This document shows, in pieces, positions 36,784 through 46,839 of a DNA stretch of 64,000 nucleotides. The DNA lies in the NCBI GenBank assembly GCA_018296165.2, contig JACKQL020000067.1, positions 208,016 to 272,015 on the forward strand, in the 5' to 3' direction. This stretch comes from Termitomyces sp. T153 (taxonomy: Eukaryota; Basidiomycota; Agaricomycetes; Agaricales; Lyophyllaceae). The notes beneath the pieces were generated by a model. The model did not search any database. It was not told the origin of the DNA and was given only the letters and a program-made list of their open reading frames with translations. Position 1 is the first letter of the stretch; each line of letters opens with the position of its first letter. A program made the translations under genes and the position numbers.

Positions 36784-37856
36784 TGTTAGAATTGCTTATT
36801 GCATTCTACTATGAATGATCAGCATTCACTCCAATTTCATTTATCACATGTATAATCTGCTTCCTTCATTTCTATTCAGTTTATCACATGTATCTTCCAT
36901 GTGATTACCTTTCTATTTAATTCAATCACATGTATCTTCCATGTGATTACCTTTCTACTTAATTCAATCACATGTATCTTCCATGTGATTCCCTTTCTAT
37001 TCAGTTCAATCACATGGATTCTCATGTGATTCCTTCTATTCAGTTACATTATAGTATATATAGATAATGTAGAAGCCTGAAGTCCCTACTCAGTTTCTGA
37101 CTCTGGACTTCAGCTTTAGTAACTGTTCAGTCCCCTGTGCTTTGCCTGTCTTCAACAGGTTATGGGCCCTGGCCTCTAAAGCTTTAGTCTGAAGTTTTTC
37201 TCATTTTGATTTGCTTTGTGTCTGTGCTATAGTCCTTATAGTAGTTGCAGCTCCCTTTACATACATAGACTCTGAACTATTGGATAGTAACCCTCAAGTG
37301 GAGCTGCTTTATCTTGCCAGTGAAGCCTGACCTGCCTAACTGGGAGGTGTTACAATTGCAGAGTCTGCAGTTGGTTAGTTAGCTTTACCATACCTCACTT
37401 TCCTGCTGCACCACTCCTGAAGACCTTACAGGAACCCTGCCAGTTTGACTAGTGGAGTTCTTCAGGCAGGGAATGGGCATTTACTAGCTTATTCAAGCTT
37501 GGAGATTGACTGGATCAGGGGGAGTGTTAGAATTGCTTATTGCATTCTACTATGATGATCAGCATTTATTCCAAGTTCATTTATCACATGTGTTGTCTGC
37601 TTCCTTTATTTCTATTCAGTTCATCACATGTATCTTCCATGTGATTCCCTTTCTATTCAATTCAATCACATGTGTCTTCCATGTGCTTCCCTTTCTATTC
37701 AGTTCAATCACATGGAGAATCCATGTGATTCCTTCTATTCAGTTACATTATAGTATATATAGATAATGTAGAAGCCTGAAGTCCTCACTCAGTTTCTGAC
37801 TCTGGACTTCAGCTTTAGTGACTGTTCATTCCCCTGTGCTTTACCTGTCTTCAATA
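36784..37856 (+). mobile_element. TRIM-like miniature copia element, left arm
   Basis: A complete non-autonomous LTR element of 1,073 bp. The 5' LTR is 36,784-37,157 (374 bp, TGTTAGAATTGC to CTTCAACA); the 3' LTR is 37,525-37,856 (332 bp, its last CA now TA). Right after the 5' LTR comes GGTTATGGGCCC (37,158-37,169), which pairs with the internal half of initiator methionine tRNA, the primer of copia elements. A purine tract ATCAGGGGGAG precedes the 3' LTR. The 367 bp interior has no coding capacity. Both sides carry the target duplication GGCTT (36,779-36,783 and 37,857-37,861). The LTRs differ by about one 42 bp subrepeat and by substitutions, so the insertion is old. Confidence 0.85.
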
Positions 37857-37912
37857 GGCTTATGCAGGCTGCATGTTTGTAGCCAGCCTATGTAGGTGGT
37901 GCATCTGTAACA

Positions 37913-40132
37913 ATGAGGGGGTGGTCAGTGTGCCCACCTCTCTGTACCAGTCATTGTATTGGGTGGCCTGGGCTTATATGTACATCAGAAGAGAAAAGAG
38001 AATACCCAGAATCACAGAAGGAGGCTAATATTGCATCTGATTCGATTTATTTGATGGTGAAAGATGATCAAAGAATCCATCTCAATGATTATAAAGATCA
38101 ACCAGACAAAATATGGGAAGCCTTGAAGGCAGTTACACATGCAGAAATGCCCTGGTACATGCTCCAATGCTTATGATGACTTGTTCTACATTAGAAAAGG
38201 AGAAGAGGAGAGTTTGCAGACTCTAATCAACAGAATTGAGACTGCAATGAAGAAAATCCAGGATTTGCACCCTAAAGACTTTGATATTGCCAAATTAGAC
38301 AATGAACTAGCATCTATAGCATTAGTAAGAGTGCTTCCTGATAATTTCTTAGCATTTGTATCCACCCTCCTTCTCAAAGATGACTTGGACAAGGCCAAGA
38401 TCCATCAGGCCTTTGTTACAGAGGAAATACAACATTGTCATTGCTCTGATGAGTCTGCTGCTGCTATAATTGCTATGAGTGCTGCATTAGCCAAAGTTGT
38501 CTGTAACTTTTGCACCTTCCAAGGTCATACACAAGCTAATTGCTACAAATACAAAGCAGCTTAGCAGCAGACAAAATCTCATAACAAAAGAGGCAAAAAG
38601 GGCCAGAAGCAAGCTAATGCAGCTTTCATTGATGACAGGTCCAAGAAAGATGATGTCAAATCTGCTGAAAATGCAAGTACTCATTTACTGTATCATTCAG
38701 ATCCTTCTCTTCCCATACAGCCTGAAGCTGACTTTAATTGGATTGTAGACTCAGGAGCCACTTGCCACAAGACTCCACATTGAAATCCTATTGAAGTCCA
38801 GTCTGGTTAGCTGATAATAGCATTATTTACTCAGCTGGGATTGGAACAGTTGTATTCCATCCAGTTGTAAATGGGAAGAAAATCTGGTCTTTAGAGTCTC
38901 ATAGAGTCTTGCATGTTCCATTACTTCAGAATAAACTCTTGTCCTGTATATTTAACCAGAAACAAAGGCTACAACATTCATATTGACAAACAGGCCATGC
39001 ATTTCTGGTTGAATGGAAAAGAGTTATTCTGTGCCACAATTAACTCTAATAATTCTGCTCATTTGGATGGTTGTACTGCACCTATTTGAGAGTCTGCTCA
39101 TTTTACCAGCACATTACCACTTGATCTGATACTCTGGCATTGCAGCTTTGCTCATCATAACTATGCCAATGTTAAAAAGATGATCAATAATAAGTTGGTA
39201 GTTGGTTTGGACTTGAATTCTGCTGCAAAGCTTGATCCCATCTGTGAACCTTGTTTGGCTAGCAATATGCACTCCAATCCTTTTCCTTCTTCCAGTAGTC
39301 ATGCATATAAACCATTGAAATTGATCCACAGCAATGTACATAGCCCTCTTCCAGTCACTGCAATTGGGGCTATTGTTATTTGATCACATTCCAAATTCAT
39401 TGATGATTGCATAAGCTTTAAAGCTGATATGGCTGTAAAAAAGAAAAGTGAAGCATTTAATGCCTTTGAGACATTCAAAGCTTATGCAGAGAATGCTCTA
39501 GATACCAAAATCAAGGCTATAAGATGATAAAGGTGGAGAGTACATGTCAAAGGAGTTTACCACATATACTGATGCTTGTGGAATAAAAAAAAAGCATACA
39601 ACTTGTAATAGACCTCAGCAGAATGGTGTTACTGAGAGAGCAAATAGGACACTCTCAGAAGACATCACTGCTATGGCTCAATAAATTAGGTCTATGACTT
39701 CATTCTAATGCTGACACTGGTATTTGACCTTGCACTACATTCTGTGATGCCTCACATGGAGATTGTCCTGATTCTAGCCACTCTACTGGTGCTTATCTGA
39801 TGACTATTGGTTGTGAAGCTATTGGAAGGAGTAGCAAGCTTCAATCAGTTGTTGCTTTATCTACAACTGAAGCAGAATACATTGCTGCTGTAGATACTGG
39901 CAAAGAAATCATCTGGATGTGAAATATTCTACATGAAATTGGTCATGTGATTTCTTCTATTCAATCACAATTCTACTCAGTTACATTATAATATATATAG
40001 ATAATGTAGCAGCCTGAAGTCCCTACTCAGTTAGTATGTCACTCCCTCTTCAATATATTCAGTTTCTGACTCTGGACTTTGACTTCAGCTTTAGTGACTA
40101 TTCAGTCCCCTGTGCTTTGCCTGTCTTCAACA
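37913..40132 (+). pseudogene. Ty1/copia gag-protease-integrase relic, left arm
   Basis: Plus strand. The gag part (38,139-38,564) has the UBN2-like fold text (DLFYIRKGEEESLQTLINRIE) and a zinc knuckle CNFCTFQGHTQANC. Protease: NWIVDSGATCHKTPH at about 38,737. GAG-pre-integrase: LILWHCSFAHHNYANVKKM and DPICEPCLASNMH. Integrase core: DKGGEYMSKEFT and RPQQNGVTERANRTL. Then RT is missing: near 39,690 the sequence jumps to RNase H (FCDASHGDCPDSSHST ... ALSTTEAEYIAAVD). It ends in a truncated copia LTR (39,940-40,132) of the same family as the TRIM LTRs. Frameshifts and stops are present; not functional. Confidence 0.82.
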
Positions 40133-41335
40133 GCCTCTACCTGTTGTTTGTTCATTGAGCTTGAGGACTCTCAGGGCTTTGCCATCTTCATCTGCATGCA
40201 AATTTCCCTAAGCTCAAACTATATATATATTCCTTCAAGATTATTATCCAGTTATGAGAGGGGGAACAATTGGAGTATGAAGGGGCCCAACCCTGGGTCA
40301 GATCCTTTGTTTGGTGAGTGGTCAAAGGCATGAGCTGATAGTTGGTGTAGGCATCCTCAAGCTTTTCCACATACCAAGTGACAATATTATAGAATTATGC
40401 AGGCACCTATACTGGGACTCAAGAATTGAGTCATTGACCTCATAATAAGTCCTCTGGTCATTGTGTCAAGGGTAAATTCCAGAATATTGTCTAGTCATTG
40501 GCTCCTTTTTGTCCTTGTGCTGCGTATAAGGCACTTCTAGTTTGATTACTTGATGCTCCAAGCCCAGATGTCCCCCAACTATTGTTGTTCAGTACTAGCT
40601 TTACCAAGGTTACCTCTGTCCTAGATTCTGCAGTGCACTGCTCAGCATACTATGCTTCAATCTCATATTCCTTGTGCACCATGTCACCAATTAGTACAAT
40701 GAAGTCTGTTCCACAGACTTGATTCCATAACAATATCTCAAGGTTGCTGATGTCATTGGTTACAAATCTCTTGCCTTTGTATTGCAAGCAGTTATAGTTG
40801 CATTGACTTGAGCATGTATTTGAGCTTATGAGCAGTAGCACTCCACATGTGAGTTATTCCCAAGCCTTCTCCACCTCCCACAGTAGTACCAATTTCACCT
40901 CAGAGTATGGACCTTAAAATCATAAGATCTGTCTGTCCACCCAAACTTCATGGGTGGGCTGGGCCAGTCATTGATTATTTGTTCTCAAATATTGTCCTTG
41001 TTGTTGGTTAGTAGCTCAGCAGATACAATGTCTAGCCAAGCCCTTTCAAAGTACATGAGTGAGTGGGCTTGTCTGCTTCCCACTCAAGCTCCTCACTAAA
41101 GTCAGATACTGACTGTAAGTCAGGGAGGCTGTCAGCCTCTCTGTCTGGATTCTCCAAGAGAGACATCAGCCAAGAGAAAGAAGATTTCTCCAAAGATAGG
41201 CTTTCCAGAAGATAATCAACAAAGAATCCCAGCCACTTCCCAAATTCAATTGCTACAATACTCCATATTGTTGAGATTTGTTCAGGAGATGTGTCTTGTT
41301 CTATTTGCTTTTAGAATATGAGGTTGGTGATCCTG
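40133..41335. other. Decayed repeat, left arm, no gene
   Basis: CG-depleted sequence. The minus strand has short frames (LEDAYTNYQLMPLTTHQTK; CNYNCLQYKGKRFVTNDISN) that may be later parts of the adjacent gypsy element, but no diagnostic motif was found. Mirrored at 52,781-53,986. Confidence 0.35.
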
Positions 41336-42450
41336 TTACATTGTTGCAAATATATTTGATTTTATGCCTGGGGGCTTTCCAGAAGAGGATTTCATTGTCT
41401 TGCTGTTTGAATTATATGTAAAGTAGCCAACTTTGCCATAGTTGAAACAATGTTTGTACTCTGCAATCTGGTTTTTGCTGAGTTCATCCAAACATTTATC
41501 CTGTGGTTTGGAGGAGCTTTTCTTAGACTCAAAACTCTTGGTGCTTTTCTTAGAACCTGGTGTAGTATTGGTGTATTGCCACATGAAAATTGGACTTATA
41601 GTGCTTATGCCTGCTTCCCTCCAGCTTGGAACTCAAAACTTTCCAGTGATTGTCCTAGTAATCTTTGTGCCTGTGTGATTTGTAGTGCCTGAATGAATAT
41701 TCTGCTTCACTTTTGTTACCATCCAGGTCTACATTGTCTGCATGTTTGAGGAATTTGACATAAGATACTATCTTGTGCTAATGAGAGACCTTGGAGTCCA
41801 ATCTTGCTTGGTACACTCCCCATTTGGAGGTCTGGAATCCATTGAAATGTTTTACTACCTTTCTTTCTTTGTTTACTAATGGATCCAACAATAGATGAAT
41901 AGTTCTTCCAGCTTGGCAACATATTTGCACATAGTAAGTGATTTCCCTTAGCCAAAGTCTGAGCAGTTCTTTAAAAAACTTCTCAAGGGTCTACTTCTTA
42001 GGGCACCTTTACACAAGTAGAAGCTCCAAGCTCTCCCCATGAGAAAGCTAGCAATGATGGTAATGTAGCATCTCTGCTCAATATCCATCAGTTAGGTAGG
42101 TCAAACATTGATTCATCAACTGCATGAATTTCTGGATATCTAACATCCCATTGTATTTTTCAGGTGGAATCAGTTTTACAGTTGAATCTGGTTTGTGGCA
42201 GGACCAACTTTGATGCTTTGACTTTTTTGATTTACAATGTTCCTTTTGGGACCTCTTCTTGTCATACTTCTGGCAGCAACAACAACTCAGTAAGTCATCA
42301 GAGGCTCTACTATGAGAGAAACTTCCTGATTCTAAGGAGTTGTCTGCTGCTCTCTATTGGATTATTGCTAGAACATCTGCTGCTGGACTCACTTGAACTG
42401 CTGTCCAAGGAGTCAGAAGGGAAAGTAGTCTGAGTCAGTCCAAGGAGTCA
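41336..42450 (-). pseudogene. Ty3/gypsy gag relic, left arm
   Basis: Minus strand. Broken frames show a gypsy gag core (PPEKYNGMLDIQKFMQLMNQ, then TLEKFFKELL) followed by a Lys/Ser-rich linker and a degraded zinc knuckle (HCFNYGKVGYFTY, where the family has Cys-His-Cys). Many stops. No protease, RT or integrase of this element was recognised. Confidence 0.6.
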
Positions 42451-42472
42451 GAAGGGAAAGTAGTCTGAGTCA
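42403..42472 (+). repeat. 35 bp tandem duplication, left arm only
   Basis: GTCCAAGGAGTCAGAAGGG... occurs twice in tandem (42,403-42,437 and 42,438-42,472). The right arm has one copy (near 51,680-51,715). Confidence 0.9.
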
Positions 42473-42654
42473 GACAACTCTTGGTCATGTTGTTAAATGA
42501 TGACAGGTCAAGTCATCTGACAGCTTAGAGCTCTAAATTCTACACAACACTGTTGAGTGTCCCAGTCCCTGCAATGAGCCAATTATCACAGTGGCAGAAT
42601 CATCTCATGCCTAGAAAGTACTTATATGTAACTTCCTAGCTCCCTGTGTAACTA

Positions 42655-43157
42655 GATTGTGTAGCTTAGTGGTTAGAGCATCATATGGAGTACATATCCA
42701 AGAAAGGTTCAATTCCTAGTATGGTCACTTTTCATTCTCAACACATGTTTATGTCCAATACTAGTGAATAATTTCCCTAATGCACTGCTTTTTGCAACCT
42801 GGTTGATGGGGTGTAGTATTTCTCTGCCTGAGTCCTTCTTAGCATAAGGGCCCCCCTTGAAATTGGAATTGGTGTTCTTAGAGGTGGGGTTGTTATCTCT
42901 GGATATACTGGCATATCTACCATCTACTTGATACTCCTCAGTCATCATGTTACAACATGCCTGTTCTACTGTTGGAAGCAAGTATGAGCTCTCACAGATC
43001 AAATGGTAGTAAAGTGGCTACAAGGTGTAACTGGCATGCTTGAAAAGGCATTGGGCCAGAGTACCTGAAGGAGTGTCCATAATCACCATCCTTACTGTAC
43101 TGTGGGAGCTAGGACACTATAACATGTAAAAAATAGCTCTCCAAAGAAATAAAATGG

Positions 43158-43205
<48 letters not shown>
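42655..43205 (+). repeat. SINE-like repeat with tRNA-related head, left arm
   Basis: The first 73 nt (42,655-42,727) have an A box TAGCTTAGTGG at 42,662-42,672 and a B box GGTTCAATTCC at 42,706-42,716 at the normal tRNA spacing of 44. The acceptor ends pair if G-U is allowed and the D stem is complete. The anticodon arm is poor, so it is a tRNA-derived promoter head or tRNA pseudogene rather than a working tRNA. The body follows, and it ends in AAATAAAATGG plus (ATCA)12. A tRNA head and a simple-repeat tail are the hallmarks of a SINE. A tail fragment is at 7,461-7,548. Alternative: an old tRNA pseudogene next to an unrelated LINE tail. Confidence 0.5.
43158..43205 (+). repeat. (ATCA)12 microsatellite
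   Basis: 48 bp of perfect tetranucleotide repeat at the end of the SINE-like element. CG-depleted sequence lies to its left and normal-CG sequence begins about 60 bp to its right. Confidence 0.97.
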
Positions 43206-43770
43206 GACTTACAATTCCTCTGATTTTATTTGAGCCTTGTTGGAAAGTTTGACCCAGTTAGACTTCTAACTCAATTAATAGAAACTATATTTCTTCTTGT
43301 TATGTTCGTAGAAGTGAACTTAAGCCCCGGATTTTTGTGAATACAAAGATTCACGACTAAATCCATCTTAGTCCGGCAGTCAGTCAAAACTTTACATCTT
43401 GCATCATTAAAGACTAGACTGCAAGTATGGATGGACACCGTAATTGGTAAGATCGAAATACATAATAGAAGACCTAATCAGACAAAACCAATAAAAAGTC
43501 TGTGCAAGTGGGGTAGCATCAAAACCCCGGTGGGGAAAGCTTCCCACCACTGCATTTCGGGATACGCAATGTTGCAATGTTGTCATGATCATGGATAAGG
43601 TAATGGAAATAGTAGAAAGAATAATCAGAAGCCAGCCTGAGGTACATCATATACTGGGAAGGAAATACATAAGAGTGATATAACATCAACCTTGCAGCTC
43701 GTTGGCGGCTAGTTCACTATGACAAAGTCAGGAAAGGTGAATGGAAGATGAACTTGAAGGTAAGTTGTGC
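43206..43770. other. Normal-CG inner arm sequence, left
   Basis: 3' flank of the 182-residue gene. CG dinucleotides reappear from about 43,307. No other gene supported. Mirrored at 50,341-50,905. Confidence 0.4.
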
Positions 43771-44319
43771 TCACTGGGGAAAGCTGAAGAGTGCCGACTG
43801 CACTATGGGTCGTGGCTGTACAGCATTATAGGCATCGGACAAATGTTTGTCTCCAAACTGGTTGATCTCGTGTTGGATTTGTTGGCGCGAATAGTCGGTG
43901 TGAACATAACCCGCCCTCCTAAGCCGTTCAATTATATCCAAGACCCAAGTCTGACAGTTGATATTCGGTGTAATGCCAACTAAGTTGTCGAGAGAACGGA
44001 TCTCGGAATCCAAAGGCGACTGATACTGTATCGGGACGATGCCAATGAGTATCAAGCCAATCAAGTACATAGAAGAGAGGACTCCAGAGGTCGGCGCGTG
44101 CTCTGGAATGAACTTTCCGTCTATGCTGCCCATGCTCCTAATATGATATTTATGGCCTCTCGGGACATATCTGCCCTCTCGCTTAGAATCTTTACCCGAT
44201 ACCCAGTCGAGGTTGTAATGATAATACAGGCCCCAATGATGAAGATCTGTCTCCGGGCCTATGAATACGATGACGTAGACACCACCATCAACGAGCCTGC
44301 TCGGAACACTCTTGTCCAT
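43771..44319 (-). CDS. 182-residue protein with His...NCQTWV pattern, left copy
   Basis: Single-exon frame with normal CG content. It has GGVYVIVFIGPETDLHHWGLYYH near the start (His27/His28), a middle region SGVLSSMYLIGLILIGIVP that is hydrophobic, and NITNCQ-like text TPNINCQTWVLDIIERLRRAGY (Cys122). An HWG strand followed about 95 residues later by NC-x-x-W/F-V is the layout of permuted papain-like (NlpC/P60, LRAT-like) proteins, where His and Cys are catalytic. Similar hypothetical proteins are common in Agaricomycetes, so the fold assignment is my inference. Identical to the copy at 49,792-50,340. Upstream (44,400-44,470) there is a CATC/GATG-rich stretch. Confidence 0.65.
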   Translation of the reverse strand: MDKSVPSRLVDGGVYVIVFIGPETDLHHWGLYYHYNLDWVSGKDSKREGRYVPRGHKYHIRSMGSIDGKFIPEHAPTSGVLSSMYLIGLILIGIVPIQYQSPLDSEIRSLDNLVGITPNINCQTWVLDIIERLRRAGYVHTDYSRQQIQHEINQFGDKHLSDAYNAVQPRPIVQSALFSFPQ

Positions 44320-45039
44320 GATCTTAACAAGTTCGGTGTCAAAAGTTGGTAGCAGATGCAGAAGGCAAAAGACTAACGTACAACAGGTAAGAGCTTGAGT
44401 ATAGGTAGGTAGGATGGAGGGGTGGGTGGATAGATCGATGAGTGGATGGATGGTTGTGAGTGGGTTGATGCTGATATTTTAAGGAGATTGACACTGGCGG
44501 ATTTAAATGATGTAGCCGAAGAATCGGAGGCTCGGTTGACATGTAGATGGTATCGCAGATATCAGAGAAAACATTTGACAAAATAGAGCACAAGGACGGC
44601 GTTGGCAAAAGGCTTGAGAACAAAACTTCAATTCTTCGGTGATACAAAAACAAGCAGAATCATCTGGGAAGCCCAAGGGGTTGGACGACACGAGTTGACG
44701 TGATTGTACCTGTAGAAGTTATCATGCATCATATTCTAACATCCACAAAATATTGCAGGCGGTGAGGGTTTTGTGGGAAAAAACATCCTTTGTTTCTATT
44801 GAATCGGAACAAGGTGATTGTACAATTAGTCATAGAAATTTCAGCGACTGACTCTGAAAAAAATCAAACAAAATGGAAAAAAGTTATCAGTTAAGAATCA
44901 AAATACGAACAAGATTTAGCGCGCTGGTAACATACGCTGTCGCATAGGGACAGCTCTTGGAACAAAACGTTAATTCTTCAAAGGATATAAATTCTGTTTT
45001 AGAAAGTTCAAACCGGATAGCTCAAATGGAGTCTTTTGG
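44320..45039. other. Inner arm spacer, left
   Basis: Promoter side of the 182-residue gene, then A-rich sequence. Contains the segment (about 44,885-44,936) that differs from the right arm. GTGATTGTAC words at 44,700 and 44,816 recall words in the minisatellite to the right. No gene supported. Mirrored at about 49,032-49,791. Confidence 0.4.
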
Positions 45040-45560
45040 TCGTTCGAATCAGAACAAGATGATTGTAGTACATTATCTCCATTTCAACCTCCCGATAAAT
45101 CACAGACAGTTCAACGACCAAGGGCGACAGAATGGTCAGCCGACGGCGCCGACCCTACGACACATTATCTCCATTTGAGCCTCACAGAACTCACAGACAG
45201 CTCAGGAAAAGAAATGTGGTTTATTACCTCCATTCAGCCTTGCGGACAGAATGGTCAGCCGACCCTGGGACAAATTACCTCCATTTCAGCCTCACGACAA
45301 AAATCACAGACAACTAAAATGAAATCTTTCGTTCTTTTAGATCAGAACCAGATGGTCGTAGTACAATTACCTCCATTTCAACCTCACGACATAAATTACA
45401 GACAGTTCAACGACCAAAAGATGTGGTTAATTACCTCCATTTTTATCCTTGCGACGGAATGGTCAGCCGACTCTGGGACACATTATCTCCATTTCATCCT
45501 TGCAACCAGAATGGTCAGCCGATGCTCAGACGTGATTGCATCTCTGCAGTTATCCATGGC
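45040..45560 (+). repeat. Degenerate minisatellite, left arm
   Basis: Repeated words: ATTA(C/T)CTCCATTT (at least seven times), AATGGTCAGCCGA (four times), ACAGACA(G/A) (four times) and CAACGACCA. Units are about 50-100 bp and alternate. Frames across it are chance. Confidence 0.8.
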
Positions 45561-45822
45561 AGCGTTTCCAGTAGTGATGTCTACAAGCTGAAGGTTCTTT
45601 GGGTGCCTAATATCCTCCTTGTTCTTGAAGACGATTGTGCAGCCGGCCCTCGGACGTGATCGCACCTGTAGAATTGATCTGTGTCCAAAGGATCGATCTG
45701 TGGGCAACTAACATCATTTGTTCTTCTTGATTTAGTCAAAATAAATGCTATGCGATGAACATCTTTTTGGTTTAGCTAGGTGATTGTGCATTATATGCCT
45801 CAATTACGGCCTTGCAACAGAA

Positions 45823-46101
45823 ATCCATAGACAACTGAACGACCGATTCCCGGGAAATGAAATCCTGGCGAGGACAATACTTTCTTCAAAGAGACCTCTC
45901 GTCAAATTCGTCTCGGTGAAGAGGTATGTACTGAGAATGGACTTGAGAGTCAACCAAATTCAGATCCATAGACAACCAATTCCCGGGAAATGAAATCCTG
46001 GCGAGGACAATACAACACTTTCTTCAAAAGAGACCTCTTGTCAAATTGAATTCGGTGAAATATGTACCGAGAATGGACTTGAGAGTCAACTAAATTAGGT
46101 G
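45823..46101 (+). repeat. Tandem pair of about 140 bp, left arm
   Basis: Units start with ATCCATAGACAAC at 45,823 and 45,964, share TTCCCGGGAAATGAAATCC, and end in GACTTGAGAGTCAAC. Small indels separate them. Mirrored at about 47,970-48,248. Confidence 0.85.
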
Positions 46102-46389
46102 TTTGGCAGGACGAATAAATGTTGGAAAACCGGCTTTCTGATAAGTGCGGAAGACGGCCCGTGTCCCACGCATAATGACTATATCAGACTATATCATATA
46201 AGCAATTTGAACCGTGGCAAACAACAACAGTGTAACCTTTCTTAACCGTGCAAACTTTTCAAGCGAATTCGATTGCTTTGGGCCATGTTGGTGTGTTCTT
46301 CTTGTTGAGACCTTCGACGTTCCTGATTCTAGCCTGCCAAGAATCATTCAAAGTGCTCTCCGCTTCTTAGGAAAGTACGCTGGTTCGTC

Positions 46390-46443
46390 ATGAAGGAGAT
46401 CGTCTTACGGATCAGCTCTTGGTATGTGAGATACTGCGGCTTC
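46390..46443 (+). pseudogene. Truncated 5' end of the kinase gene in the left arm
   Basis: ATG plus 17 further codons (MKEIVLRISSWYVRYCGF) identical to the start of the kinase at 47,682. The match stops at 46,443, where unique sequence begins. The whole upstream region of the kinase is also present on the left, so a complete promoter copy drives nothing but this stub and whatever lies to its right. Confidence 0.85.
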
Positions 46444-46839
46444 AGCTCAAAATCTTAATTCGTTCAGCAAGCTTCCTTAATTTTACAGTAAGATCACAGT
46501 TGATCAATACAGCCTTTTTTGCGACACTTTAATCACACCTTTGTTACTAGAAAATCTATTCGCGTAGTCGTAACCTTCTTTCGCGCATCCTCCCACCTCT
46601 CCCTTTTTGTTTTTTTTTGGAGTCTTGAATTTCATTTGTAAGTTACATTTCATCTATTTAGTTAGTGTCCATAGTGTACAGCCCTTCGCTTCGTCGCTAC
46701 TTCTCGCTATATTTTTCCATCTCTCTCAAAACTTCAGCCAGTTCCGGCATCATGCGATAAGCTGCAGAGGCACGTAACCATTCAAGAAATATAACAACCT
46801 AAATAAAGAGTTGTACCATGCTCTAACGAGAAAAAGGCA
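46444..46839. other. Unique centre, 3' side of the kinase gene
   Basis: About 400 bp of non-duplicated sequence between the left arm and the kinase stop codon, with T-rich runs near 46,607-46,620. It includes the kinase 3' untranslated region. No other gene seen. Confidence 0.5.

Larger units (their letters stand above)
31922..46443 (+). repeat. Left arm of a giant inverted duplication
   Basis: Reverse-complementary to 47,629-63,073 over its whole length. Paired positions sum to 94,120 in the outer part, 94,119 from about 37,500, 94,116 near 42,000, 94,151 near 42,800, 94,111 near 43,500-44,300 and 94,071-94,072 near the centre; each step is explained by an indel. Inner border: the match ends after ATACTGCGGCTTC at 46,443. 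Outer border: it begins at the copia/gypsy junction at about 31,922. Inner sequences are identical for hundreds of bases; outer ones differ by several percent. Confidence 0.95.

Noticed and set aside
42655..42727. A functional tRNA gene
   Set aside because: A and B boxes are good, but the anticodon arm does not pair properly, position 33 is not T, and the acceptor stem needs several G-U pairs. Listed as a SINE-like head instead.
43157..43205. CRISPR-like array at the tetranucleotide repeat
   Set aside because: Plain microsatellite with no spacers, in a eukaryotic genome.
45175..45591. 138-codon frame in the left-arm minisatellite (and its mirror)
   Set aside because: It is made of repeated minisatellite words and has no protein-like features.
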